Positions 15,381 through 24,108 of a stretch of 37,820 nucleotides of DNA are shown here, one piece after another. The stretch is taken from the NCBI GenBank assembly GCA_902801155.1, contig CADCHG010000021.1, positions 1 to 37,820 of the forward strand, written 5' to 3'. Position 1 is the stretch's first letter. Each line of letters starts with the position of its first letter. The notes beneath the pieces were generated by a model. That model saw nothing but the letters and a program-made list of their open reading frames with translations, was not told the DNA's origin and ran no database searches. Made by a program: the position numbers and the translations under genes. The stretch comes from an uncultured Prevotellaceae bacterium. Lineage in GTDB: Bacteria; Bacteroidota; Bacteroidia; Bacteroidales; Bacteroidaceae.

Positions 15381-16291
15381 TGGAATTTATATTGACGCTC
15401 ATATCGCGATTGCCTTTTAAGGTGCTCTATGTCATTTCTGACATGGTGTATGTCCTTGTATATTACCTCATAGGCTATAGGAAGAATATTGTGCGTAAGA
15501 ATCTTACCGCTTCCTTCCCCGAGAAGGGCGAGAAGGAATTACGGGAGATAGAAAGGAAATTCTATCATTGGTTGTGCGACTATTTCGTGGAAACCCTTAA
15601 ACTTCTGACCATAACTCCAGAAGAGATGAAGAAGCATCTGGAGTTCAGAGGTCTAGAGCAACTTGTTGCCGTCAAGAAAGAAGGGCAAGGTGTATCTTCG
15701 TTCCTTGGCCACTATTGCAATTGGGAATGGCTTTCTGCTGCCGGATTATACTGGCCTTGGCCAGATGATGTTATGGGACTTATCTATCATCCGCTGAGAA
15801 GTGATTTTGCCGATGAACTGATGATAAAGATGCGCTCTTCGCTTGGAGGCTTGTGTATCAATAAGCATCATATACTCCGTGAGCTTGTCACCCTCAGGAA
15901 AAAGAAACAAGGCTATCAGTTCGGTTATATCTTTGACCAGAGTCCTAAGTGGGATAGTATTCATCTTTGGCTCGACTTCCTCAACCATAAGACTCCGGTA
16001 TTCACTGGTGCTGAGCGTATTGCAAGGAAGGTGAACGATCTTGTAGTGTTCGTCCGCATGGAGCGACCGGAGAGGGGAAAGTATATTGCCAACTATCATA
16101 TTATCTCCACAAATCCTAACGAGGAAGAGGAGTTTGCGATAACAAAAAGGTGCTTTGCCATTCTTGAGAATGAGATTCGCAAGAATCCTGAATTCTATCT
16201 ATGGACCCACAACAGGTGGAAGCGCACCTATGAGGAGTATGTGGAGAGAATGGAAGAGAAGCAACATAACTCACAAAAAGACATGCCATAG
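15380..16291 (+). CDS. lipid A biosynthesis acyltransferase (LpxL/LpxM/HtrB family)
   Basis: Transfers a fatty acid from acyl-ACP onto a lipid A precursor at the inner membrane. An N-terminal hydrophobic segment (about residues 15-35) is followed by the HX4E catalytic motif in GHYCNWEW (near residue 110) and by the conserved DQSPKW region (near 190). The length of 303 residues is typical. The start ATG at 15380 shares its first base with the preceding TAA, implying translational coupling to the LTA-synthase-like gene. A terminator overlaps its 3' end. An acyltransferase acting on another lipid, such as an aminolipid, cannot be excluded. Confidence 0.88.
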   Translation: MEFILTLISRLPFKVLYVISDMVYVLVYYLIGYRKNIVRKNLTASFPEKGEKELREIERKFYHWLCDYFVETLKLLTITPEEMKKHLEFRGLEQLVAVKKEGQGVSSFLGHYCNWEWLSAAGLYWPWPDDVMGLIYHPLRSDFADELMIKMRSSLGGLCINKHHILRELVTLRKKKQGYQFGYIFDQSPKWDSIHLWLDFLNHKTPVFTGAERIARKVNDLVVFVRMERPERGKYIANYHIISTNPNEEEEFAITKRCFAILENEIRKNPEFYLWTHNRWKRTYEEYVERMEEKQHNSQKDMP

Positions 16292-16306
16292 GGCGTGTCT
16301 TTTTTT
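16276..16306 (+). terminator. rho-independent terminator overlapping the acyltransferase stop
   Basis: GACATGCC pairs with GGCGTGTC (one T-G pair) around an ATAG loop that contains the TAG stop. Seven T follow. It ends the msbA-like operon. Confidence 0.88.
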
Positions 16307-16387
16307 GGTTCACTATATACTGTACCTTTTCAGATCACAGCCGTTATATTCTTTTGACCACAGAAATTTTCGCTGAGGCTCCTTTTC

Positions 16388-16455
16388 TGTCCGATATATC
16401 TCCGATTATAGGGAACGGACTTACAACGGACCTGTAACGGACTTGGAACGGAGGT
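16388..16455. repeat. 11-bp array with two TCCGA units then four inverted CGGA units
   Basis: TCC cores lie at 16390 and 16401; inverted GGA cores lie at 16417, 16428, 16439 and 16450, exactly 11 bases apart within each set. The inverted units (AACGGACTTAC, AACGGACCTGT and so on) are the reverse complement of the family at 3121 and 7255. It lies in the 435-base gap between the acyltransferase and glf. A small CTTGCC-TTT-GGCAAG hairpin with four T follows at 16614-16632. Confidence 0.8.
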
Positions 16456-16643
16456 GAAAATACCCATCACCCGTATTGTTACTGCAAAGTTACTACAATT
16501 CTTCCATATACAAAAATCCATGAGCATTTTTTGAAAATATTGTATGGGTATGGAAAGTCATGTATGTGGGAAGGGTTCAGTATATAATGAACCTTCTAAA
16601 TACAGACCCTATTCTTGCCTTTGGCAAGTTTTGCTCCTTATTT

Positions 16644-16675
16644 TTTGGCTTTTCCGCTTTTTTTTGCTATCTTTG
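16644..16675 (+). promoter_or_regulatory. promoter for glf and the downstream glycan genes
   Basis: A -33 TTTG (16644-16647), a 20-base spacer and a -7 TATCTTTG (16668-16675) match the Bacteroidetes promoter consensus very well. Transcription would start near 16682, about 45 bases before the glf ATG. Confidence 0.8.
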
Positions 16676-16726
16676 CCCTCGTTTTTGGAATGAAAATGAA
16701 ATCAGCACTTAGCACTTTCAACCTTT

Positions 16727-17869
16727 ATGCAGAATTGCACATCAAAATATGATTATCTTATAGTCGGCTCCGGACTTTTTGGCGCAACCTTTGCGTATTG
16801 TGCCAAGAAGAAAGGGAAGCGATGTCTGGTGATTGACAAACGCCAGCATCTTGGAGGTAATGTGTATTGTGAGAAAACAGAGGGGATAAATGTGCATAAA
16901 TATGGTGCACATATCTTCCATACTTCAAATAAGAAGGTATGGGACTTTGTGAACTCTATTGTAGAGTTCAACAGATACACCAATTCGCCAGTTGCCAACT
17001 ATAAAGGGAAATTGTATAACCTCCCATTCAACATGAACACTTTTTACCAGATGTGGGGCGTAACGACTCCTACTGAGGCAATGGCAAAGATTGAAGAGCA
17101 GAAAAAGGATGCTGTGGAGAAACTGAAGGCTTTGGGCATAGAGGAACCTCGTAACCTTGAAGAACAGGCTTTGTGTCTTGTTGGTAGGGATATCTTCTAC
17201 ACATTGATAAAGGAATATACAGAGAAGCAATGGGGTAGGAAGTGTGAAGAATTGCCTGCTTTCATCATTAAGCGTCTGCCAGTTCGTTTTGTTTATGACA
17301 ATAACTATTTCAATGACAAGTATCAAGGTGTTCCTAATGGTGGATATAACCGCTTGATAGAGGGCTTGCTTGAGGGTGTTGAATGCAAGACAGATGTTGA
17401 CTTCTTCAATTCAGAATATAAGGATTGGAGGAAGTTTGCTGATAAGTTGGTTTATACAGGTGCGCTTGATGAATATTTTTGTTTCTCATTAGGCAAACTC
17501 GATTGGCGCACGGTATCTTTTAAGACGCGTGTTTTGGATGTCCCCAACTATCAGGGAAATGCCGTTGTCAACTATACTTCACATGACGAACCATATACCC
17601 GTATTATAGAGCACAAGCATTTTGAGATGTTTGGTCAGGAGGTATATGAAAATCCCAAGACTGTGATAAGCGAAGAGTATTCTGTTGAATATACCCAAGG
17701 TATGGAGCCTTACTACCCGGTGAATGATGAGCGTAATAATGCTCTTGCTGAGGCTTACAGACGGTTGGCAGAGAAAGAAAAAGGAGTAATCTTTGGAGGA
17801 CGTCTTGGTCAGTATAGATATTACGATATGGCACCTGTTATTGAGCAGGTGTTGGAAATGGATATATAG
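16727..17869 (+). CDS. glf: UDP-galactopyranose mutase
   Basis: Flavoenzyme that converts UDP-galactopyranose to UDP-galactofuranose, the donor for galactofuranosyl residues. The FAD-binding start YLIVGSGLFGATFA (near residue 10) is followed by LGGNVYCE and HKYGAHIFHTSN. The C-terminal region has the YPVNDERN and FGGRLGQYRYYDM motifs. At 380 residues it is full length. It is the first gene after a strong promoter. The next ATG starts on the base after its stop, so it is translationally close-coupled to the phosphotransferase. A galactofuranosyltransferase-like gene downstream (26226) gives the product an obvious user. Confidence 0.96.
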   Translation: MQNCTSKYDYLIVGSGLFGATFAYCAKKKGKRCLVIDKRQHLGGNVYCEKTEGINVHKYGAHIFHTSNKKVWDFVNSIVEFNRYTNSPVANYKGKLYNLPFNMNTFYQMWGVTTPTEAMAKIEEQKKDAVEKLKALGIEEPRNLEEQALCLVGRDIFYTLIKEYTEKQWGRKCEELPAFIIKRLPVRFVYDNNYFNDKYQGVPNGGYNRLIEGLLEGVECKTDVDFFNSEYKDWRKFADKLVYTGALDEYFCFSLGKLDWRTVSFKTRVLDVPNYQGNAVVNYTSHDEPYTRIIEHKHFEMFGQEVYENPKTVISEEYSVEYTQGMEPYYPVNDERNNALAEAYRRLAEKEKGVIFGGRLGQYRYYDMAPVIEQVLEMDI

Positions 17870-19825
17870 ATGAATATAAAGTTGAAAGATATCATAGAAA
17901 GGTTCTGCGGAAGTAGGGTAGGGGCATTGGTATGCAATATCCTTCTTGTATATGTGCTGTTTACTGTCACGCGAATAGTCTTTACTATATGCAATAGCTC
18001 CATATATTCAGAGCATCTGTCTGTGGGATATATGTTTCAATTGCTGTTGGCAGGACTTCGTTTTGACACTACTGCGATATTGTACTTGAACTGCTGGATG
18101 ATTCTGGCATTCCTGCTGCCTCTGCATTATAAGGAAAATGCCAAGTTCTATGCCGTTATGCGATGGCTGTTTGTCGTGCTTAACTTCATCGGACTTTCAG
18201 CAAACCTCTGTGACTGTGCATATTTCCCGTTTACAGGAAGACGAACGACTTTCAATGTGTTACAGGAATTTAGTAATGAGGGAAATTTCCTGACAATCAT
18301 AACTAACGAGGCATTGCCTTACTGGTATCTGTTTATTTTTGCAGGTTTGTTTGCATGGGTGCTTTGGAAATGTTTCCGTACACCTGACTGTCACCCTACA
18401 TTAGAGCCTCGCCATCTATTACGCTACTACATCTTTCAGCTCGTTCTTTTAGGTGTGGCATCTGGACTTACCGTTGCAGGAATGAGAGGCGGATTTACCA
18501 CAGCAGTTCGTCCTATTACCATATCCAATGCCAACCAATATGTTGACCACGCAATAGATGCGGGTATTGTATTGAATACTCCATTCAGCATAATGCGAAC
18601 TATAGGCAAGAAACCTTTTGTGGAGCGTCGTTATCTCTCTGATGATGAAGCGCAGAAGCTGTACTCTCCTTTGCATCAGCCGGCGGATAGTGTGCAATTC
18701 CGTCCGATGAATGTTGTGGTTTTCATCCTTGAGAGTTTTGGAAAGCAGGCAATGGCACGTGGTTATATGCCATTTCTATCGGAGCTTGCACAAAAGGGAA
18801 TGTCATTCGAGTATAGCTATTCAAGCGGTAGGAAAAGTATTGACGGAATGCCTTCTGTGCTATCATCAATACCAAGCTTTGTAGAACCGTTCTTCCTTAC
18901 TCCAGCCTCTATGAACGATTTGTCGGGAATAGCAGGAGAACTGTCACGTAACAAGGGCTATACATCAGCTTTCTTCCATGGGGCAGAGAATGGCAGTATG
19001 GGATTTCAGGCATTTGCTAAGGCTACGGGCTTTCAGAAATACTATGGCAGGACAGAGTATAATCAGGATCCTCGCTATCATGGTGATGATGATTTTGACG
19101 GAACTTGGGCAATATGGGACGAGGAATTCCTGCAGTTCTATTGCGACAAGATGAGCGAGATGAAGCAACCATTTGTTACTTCTGTCTTTACTGCATCTTC
19201 ACATCCTCCATTTGCTATGCCTGAGAGGTATAAGGAGAAGTTTCCACCAACTGAACCTCGTATCTTTGCAAGTATTAAATATTCGGATAATGCCTTGCGT
19301 CTCTTCTTCGAGAAGGCACAGAAGCAGGATTGGTTCAAAAACACCATCTTCGTTCTCACGGCTGACCATACTTCAGAATCTATAGATCCTCAGTTCACTT
19401 CTGATTTGGGCAGATACAAGGTACCTATCGTTATCTATGCCCCTTCTATGCCTGAACTTTCAGGGGTGGATAAGGATAGATTGATGAGTCAGGCAGATAT
19501 TATGCCGACTATACTCGGTATCCTTGGGTATGATCAACCATACATTGCTTTTGGACAAGATGTGTTGAATACTAAGAAAGAAGATACTTGGGCGGTGAAT
19601 TATATTCCGGGTAACGGGTACTATCAGTATGTGCAAGGCGACTGGATGCTACAATTTGATGGTGAGAAAGTCGTTCATGCTTATCGTTTTAAGGAGGATA
19701 CCTTGCAAGTACATGATATGAAATCCTCGTATCCAAAAAAATATGAAGAAAGACTCAAGAGTCTAATTCAACAGTATATGTATCGAATGAATCATAATCA
19801 GCTTATAGTGAAGGGTAAAGAATAA
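17870..19825 (+). CDS. LTA-synthase-family membrane phosphotransferase with Ser in the nucleophile position
   Basis: 651 residues: about five N-terminal membrane helices (to about residue 210), then an alkaline-phosphatase-superfamily domain with NVVVFILESFG (near 281), SSGRKSIDGMPSVLSSIP (near 320) and LTADHTSES (near 498). Aligned with the paralogue at 13482, the usual Thr nucleophile is replaced by Ser (near 323). Serine works in this fold in alkaline phosphatases, so activity is still likely. It probably transfers a phosphate-linked group from a phospholipid to a periplasmic glycan; donor and acceptor are unknown. It directly abuts glf. Confidence 0.83.
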   Translation: MNIKLKDIIERFCGSRVGALVCNILLVYVLFTVTRIVFTICNSSIYSEHLSVGYMFQLLLAGLRFDTTAILYLNCWMILAFLLPLHYKENAKFYAVMRWLFVVLNFIGLSANLCDCAYFPFTGRRTTFNVLQEFSNEGNFLTIITNEALPYWYLFIFAGLFAWVLWKCFRTPDCHPTLEPRHLLRYYIFQLVLLGVASGLTVAGMRGGFTTAVRPITISNANQYVDHAIDAGIVLNTPFSIMRTIGKKPFVERRYLSDDEAQKLYSPLHQPADSVQFRPMNVVVFILESFGKQAMARGYMPFLSELAQKGMSFEYSYSSGRKSIDGMPSVLSSIPSFVEPFFLTPASMNDLSGIAGELSRNKGYTSAFFHGAENGSMGFQAFAKATGFQKYYGRTEYNQDPRYHGDDDFDGTWAIWDEEFLQFYCDKMSEMKQPFVTSVFTASSHPPFAMPERYKEKFPPTEPRIFASIKYSDNALRLFFEKAQKQDWFKNTIFVLTADHTSESIDPQFTSDLGRYKVPIVIYAPSMPELSGVDKDRLMSQADIMPTILGILGYDQPYIAFGQDVLNTKKEDTWAVNYIPGNGYYQYVQGDWMLQFDGEKVVHAYRFKEDTLQVHDMKSSYPKKYEERLKSLIQQYMYRMNHNQLIVKGKE

Positions 19826-19838
19826 CGTGGAAAGTAAA

Positions 19839-21707
19839 ATGTGTAAAGTGGAAAGTATAAAAGAAAAAATGAAGGTTCCCTTTCTCTTCTATGCCTTCTC
19901 GACCATATTCCTGGCATTTATGTTCTGCACATATATGATAGGGTCGTCTGTGCTCTCGTCAATGAATTTTGAGGGTTGGGTGTTCTTTGTCGTATCTGCA
20001 ATTTCACATGCCTCAATGTTCATGCTTGTACCGTTTCTTGTAGCTCTTCCTATCAATATGATGGGATGGAGGAAAACGGCTTTGGGCATACAAGGAGTAT
20101 TGGTGGCATTGATATTCGTACTGAATTTTATCAATGAGCAGGTGTATGCTATTTACAAGTTCCATCTCAATGGATTTGTGTTTAATATGTTGACTGGACC
20201 TGCTGCTGGCGATATATTTACTTTTGATACAGCCCTATATCTAAAGGAGGTAGGTCTGCTCTTTCTTGTAGTGTGCCTTGCTGTTGTGGCATATTTGCTT
20301 TCTCGCTATGTATATGCCAAGAGAAAGAAGGCGTACGTCTTGTCTGTAATCTGTACGTTTGTTGGATGCACATTATATGCTCATCTATGGAATATATATG
20401 CAGATTTCTATCAGCATAGGTCGGTGGCAAAGAGTGCCCAGTTGCTGCCTTATTTCTTTCCGACAACATCCAAAAGCTTGATGAAGGATGTGTTTCATCT
20501 CACTCCTCCTGACGGCTATGGAGAATTGGATGGTTTTGAAGAGTCGGAGGATATTGTCTATCCTGTTAATCCGATAAGGGTTGAGGCTCCGAATTCACTT
20601 CCGAACATCCTTGTAATCATGGTAGATTCTTGGAGTAAGCGTTGTCTTACGGCAGACAATATGCCAAATACTTATGCTTATGCACAGGAGAGTGAATGGT
20701 ATCAGAATCATGTGAGTAGCAGTAATGGTACACGTGGTTCGGTGTTCGGTTTTTTCTTCGGTTTGCCAAGCTATTACTGGAACTCGTTTGACAAGGCTGC
20801 AATACGTCCGTTATTCATAGATTTGCTACTACAGAACAATTATGATATACAGACATTTGTGTCTGCAGGCATGGAAGATCCACCTTTCGCACGAGTTGTC
20901 TTCGGGCATGTGAAAGGTATCAATGCCAAATCATACGGTGTAAATCCATACGTTAACGATACTAAAGCAACGGAGAATGCCATATCTGCGATACAGAAAC
21001 ATGGAGAGGAGAAAAAGCAGCACCCATTCTTCTATTATGTATTCCTCGACCTTGCACATAGTTTTCTCGGTATGCCAGATGATGTGAATAGTGTGTATAA
21101 GCCTGCATGGTCGTTTGCCGATTACTCAAAGCTCAATAATGATATGGATCCAACTCCGTTCTTCAATCTCTATCGTAATTGTTGCCATTATGACGATGCG
21201 CTCATTGGCAAGCTCCTTGCCACGCTGAAACAGCAGGGATTTGCCGACAATACCCTCGTGATACTTGTTGGCGACCATGCACAGGAGTTTAATGAGAACA
21301 AGAAGAACTACTGGGGACATAGCAGCAATTACTCGCAATGGCAGATAGGAGTGCCACTAATCGTACATCATCCTTCAGCCGTTACTTCTCGACAAAAAGT
21401 CTATTTGCATCGTACTACACACTATGATGTCATTCCTACCATTATGTACGATTATCTTGGAGTGCAGAATCCTTTGGATGACTATTCGTTGGGACATTTG
21501 TTGCATGACACTACATCGAGAGAGTGGCATTTCGTGGGGAACGATCTTAACTATGCATTCATTATTGAAGGAGATACTATCCTTGAGCATCAGGGCAATG
21601 GCGCTTTGGATGTGTATGATTCGAAGATGAATGATGTGCAAGGATATAAAATTGATGCGCGGCAGTTTAATGCTGCCATGCAGAGGGTGAACAGATTCTA
21701 TAAATGA
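19839..21707 (+). CDS. YejM/PbgA-like inner-membrane alkaline-phosphatase-fold protein
   Basis: About 622 residues with five N-terminal membrane helices (to about residue 190) and a periplasmic domain. NILVIMVDSW (near 255) and the stretch SSSNGTRGSVFGFFFGLPSY (near 293-312) match the characteristic pattern of the YejM/PbgA/LapC family; VILVGDHAQEF follows near 472. In enterobacteria this family controls LpxC stability or lipid transport, and several key metal ligands are lost there; here Thr and Asp-His are still present. I chose the ATG at 19839; a GTG at 19827, one base after the previous stop, is an alternative. Its stop overlaps the next ATG (ATGA). Confidence 0.78.
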   Translation: MCKVESIKEKMKVPFLFYAFSTIFLAFMFCTYMIGSSVLSSMNFEGWVFFVVSAISHASMFMLVPFLVALPINMMGWRKTALGIQGVLVALIFVLNFINEQVYAIYKFHLNGFVFNMLTGPAAGDIFTFDTALYLKEVGLLFLVVCLAVVAYLLSRYVYAKRKKAYVLSVICTFVGCTLYAHLWNIYADFYQHRSVAKSAQLLPYFFPTTSKSLMKDVFHLTPPDGYGELDGFEESEDIVYPVNPIRVEAPNSLPNILVIMVDSWSKRCLTADNMPNTYAYAQESEWYQNHVSSSNGTRGSVFGFFFGLPSYYWNSFDKAAIRPLFIDLLLQNNYDIQTFVSAGMEDPPFARVVFGHVKGINAKSYGVNPYVNDTKATENAISAIQKHGEEKKQHPFFYYVFLDLAHSFLGMPDDVNSVYKPAWSFADYSKLNNDMDPTPFFNLYRNCCHYDDALIGKLLATLKQQGFADNTLVILVGDHAQEFNENKKNYWGHSSNYSQWQIGVPLIVHHPSAVTSRQKVYLHRTTHYDVIPTIMYDYLGVQNPLDDYSLGHLLHDTTSREWHFVGNDLNYAFIIEGDTILEHQGNGALDVYDSKMNDVQGYKIDARQFNAAMQRVNRFYK

Positions 21708-22963
21708 TATTTAAAATGACAAAGGACAGAAAGAAATATACATGGCTGACTATTTTTGTAGCATTAACAGGATTAGGGATATGGGCATACATCCGATGGG
21801 ATGTATGGTTTGGTAATCCGCCTGAGGCTCCTTATACGCCATCAAAGAATCCGTCTCGTGTGATGCTTACCTTCGGAAATGATGGTGAGCTGTCGAGAAT
21901 GGTGTCATGGATGTGTGGTGACAATGTTGATGCTGATGCCGTACTTTTGCTTGCCGATTCTACTGATACGGTAAGGATAAAAGCCATAGGCGAGGTATTC
22001 GAGTCGCGTTCTGGAAAAGCAGCATATTATCGTGCAGAACTAAAGGCTCTAAAGGCAGAGCATACTTATAGCTATGCGGTAAAGACCAACGGCACATTGT
22101 CTGAATGGTATAATTTCACTACCTCAAATCCAGATTCAGAGACGTTTTCCTTCCTCTTTATGGGGGATGTGCAGGATACGATAAACGGTATTGCCAACAT
22201 TCTTCTGAAGAAAGCCATAAGCAGACATCCGGAAGTAGAGTTCGTGGCATTTGGTGGTGATCTTATCGAACGTCCTACAGATGCGTATTTTGCGGAGACA
22301 TTCCGAAGTATAGATAGTGTCTGTACAGCAATGCCGATAGTGAATATAACTGGCAATCACGACTATTTGAAGTATCTGAAACGGAAATGTGAGCGAAGGT
22401 TTGCTCTTACCTTTCCTTACTTCCTAAAGGGAATGGAGGAGAGAGGCGATGCAAATCATCTGTTCTCTTTCGTATATCATAATACGCAGTTCTTCCTTCT
22501 TGACTCTGAACGAGGGGCATATTTCCTCCTTCAACAGAAATCATGGTTAAAGGATAGGTTTGATGAGTGCAATACAAAGCATAGGATTGTGATGTTGCAT
22601 CATCCGCTTTATTCTGTTAAGAACAAGAACAACAATCTCATTGAGCGTTGGGTGTTCAATGAGATGATACAAGAGGCTGGTGTGGAACTTGTGCTTCAAG
22701 GACACGAGCATGGATATACTCATTGTACATCTTCAGAAAAACCGTTGAAGGGAAATGAGTGTAAGAATCCTCCACTCTATACCGTAAGTCATTGTGCACC
22801 GAAGAATTATCACCTTAAACCAACAGAAAGGTTCTCGCCTGTGTTGTCGGGTAGCAGATACTATCAGGTGATAAGGGTTGATGAGGCTGCTGTCACAATG
22901 TTAGGTTATGATGCTATTACACAGGAAATGTTGGATAGCGTTAGGATAATTAAGGGAAAATAA
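21704..22963 (+). CDS. metallophosphoesterase with N-terminal Fn3-like domain (purple-acid-phosphatase type)
   Basis: 419 residues. One N-terminal membrane segment (about 11-27) anchors it facing the periplasm. A beta-sandwich, Fn3-like domain covers about 45-140. The calcineurin-type core has FMGDVQD (near 151), FGGDLIE (near 184), GNHDYLK (near 216), MLHHPLY (near 300) and GHEHGY (near 332), so the usual metal ligands are present. It would remove phosphate or cleave phosphodiesters in the periplasm. The ATGA overlap with the YejM-like gene suggests co-translation, perhaps recycling or trimming the groups handled by the neighbouring phosphotransferases. Confidence 0.85.
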   Translation: MIFKMTKDRKKYTWLTIFVALTGLGIWAYIRWDVWFGNPPEAPYTPSKNPSRVMLTFGNDGELSRMVSWMCGDNVDADAVLLLADSTDTVRIKAIGEVFESRSGKAAYYRAELKALKAEHTYSYAVKTNGTLSEWYNFTTSNPDSETFSFLFMGDVQDTINGIANILLKKAISRHPEVEFVAFGGDLIERPTDAYFAETFRSIDSVCTAMPIVNITGNHDYLKYLKRKCERRFALTFPYFLKGMEERGDANHLFSFVYHNTQFFLLDSERGAYFLLQQKSWLKDRFDECNTKHRIVMLHHPLYSVKNKNNNLIERWVFNEMIQEAGVELVLQGHEHGYTHCTSSEKPLKGNECKNPPLYTVSHCAPKNYHLKPTERFSPVLSGSRYYQVIRVDEAAVTMLGYDAITQEMLDSVRIIKGK

Positions 22964-22973
22964 AAAGAAAGTC

Positions 22974-23852
22974 ATGAACATTAGACATAATCCGCCTGTT
23001 GGATTTCTGCAGGAAGAGACAAGAATAGGTTATACAATATCTGCAGATATGAAAAAACTGTGGGCTGTACAGATGGATTTGTTGCAGTATCTTCTTGATA
23101 TCTGTAACAAGCACGGACTTCGTGTCTATGCAGATGGTGGAACATTGCTTGGCGCTATCCGTCATCATGGCTTTATTCCTTGGGATGATGACATTGACAT
23201 GGTGATGCTTCGTGAGGACTATGATCGTCTCATGGCTTTGGCGGATGAGTTTGATCATCCGTATTTCCTCCAGAATGTATATACAGATTCTCATTATACT
23301 CATCGTCATGCTCAGGTGCGCAACAGCGATACTGCATGTTGGGGAGTTGACCAGAAGGGATGCACGGATAAATACAATCAAGGTATATTCATAGATATAT
23401 TCCCTGCTGATATACTACCTACGACGGCAAGAGGATTCTCGCGATACTACAATAATGAAACACGTGCAAAGCAGAAGTTCCGTTTTGTTTCAAAGTTGTG
23501 TAATGCCATGCCGGAGTTCATATATAAGTGGATGAGAAATAGCACGAAATGGTTCAGCGACAAGTACGTGTTCGGTGAATACGAGAATGCTGTAAGAAGA
23601 CAGAATCCGAAAGGTAATGCTCCTGTATGTGAAATTGCGTTTAACCATAGTAGTCCAATAAACTTCTATGAAGAATATGGCGAACCTCTTTATGCCGATT
23701 TTGAATATATAAAGATTCCTATTCCACAACAGAGCCATGCTTTGCTTGAACGGCAGTATGGAGCTGACTATATGACACCTCAGCAGGTGTCAGCAATGCA
23801 CGGTAGTTTTAATTTTGATGTTGAAAAGAGCTATAAACAATTAAAAAAGTAA
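22974..23852 (+). CDS. LicD family phosphotransferase
   Basis: 292 residues. The LicD/fukutin-type nucleotidyltransferase-fold motif is clear: YADGGTLLGAIRHHGFIPWD followed by DDIDMVMLREDYDRL (residues about 49-85), with the metal-binding DDxD. Family members transfer phosphocholine or other phospho-alcohols from a CDP-activated donor to a surface glycan. The downstream aminotransferase and LicC-like cytidylyltransferase fit as donor-making enzymes. The C-terminal half holds the conserved FNFDVEKSYKQ end, which is also recognisable in the decayed copy at 25966-26229. No licA choline kinase or licB transporter is present, arguing against plain choline. Confidence 0.88.
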   Translation: MNIRHNPPVGFLQEETRIGYTISADMKKLWAVQMDLLQYLLDICNKHGLRVYADGGTLLGAIRHHGFIPWDDDIDMVMLREDYDRLMALADEFDHPYFLQNVYTDSHYTHRHAQVRNSDTACWGVDQKGCTDKYNQGIFIDIFPADILPTTARGFSRYYNNETRAKQKFRFVSKLCNAMPEFIYKWMRNSTKWFSDKYVFGEYENAVRRQNPKGNAPVCEIAFNHSSPINFYEEYGEPLYADFEYIKIPIPQQSHALLERQYGADYMTPQQVSAMHGSFNFDVEKSYKQLKK

Positions 23853-23867
23853 TCATTGACAATTAAT

Positions 23868-24098
23868 ATGACTACGGTGGAAAATACGATTAAACAGTCA
23901 TCCTCTGAGGCAATCTGTTTGGAGTGATAGCTGCACGTATGTCCAACCTCTTCGTTGTGAGGATGTCGTTGATGTGAATATTCGCAAATATAGTGGAGAT
24001 TTCCGATAGGATACATTCCGACATTGCTGATAAGCGTGGTGACAAACTTTATTGTGGTTAAGGTTTGCCGTAAACAAAACATAGAAAAAAGGATAAAA
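23868..24098 (+). pseudogene. possible remnant of a membrane-protein gene
   Basis: The 256-base gap between licD and the aminotransferase gene lacks an intact gene. An ATG at 23868 opens 19 codons. Further on, a frame reading VVDVNIRKYSGDF appears to continue, after a one-base shift, into PIGYIPTLLISVVTNFIVV followed by a basic tail and a stop. That ending looks like the last membrane helix of a transporter or flippase. I do not recognise the family; the stretch could also be non-coding. Confidence 0.3.
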
Positions 24099-24108
24099 TA
24101 AAATAGCT

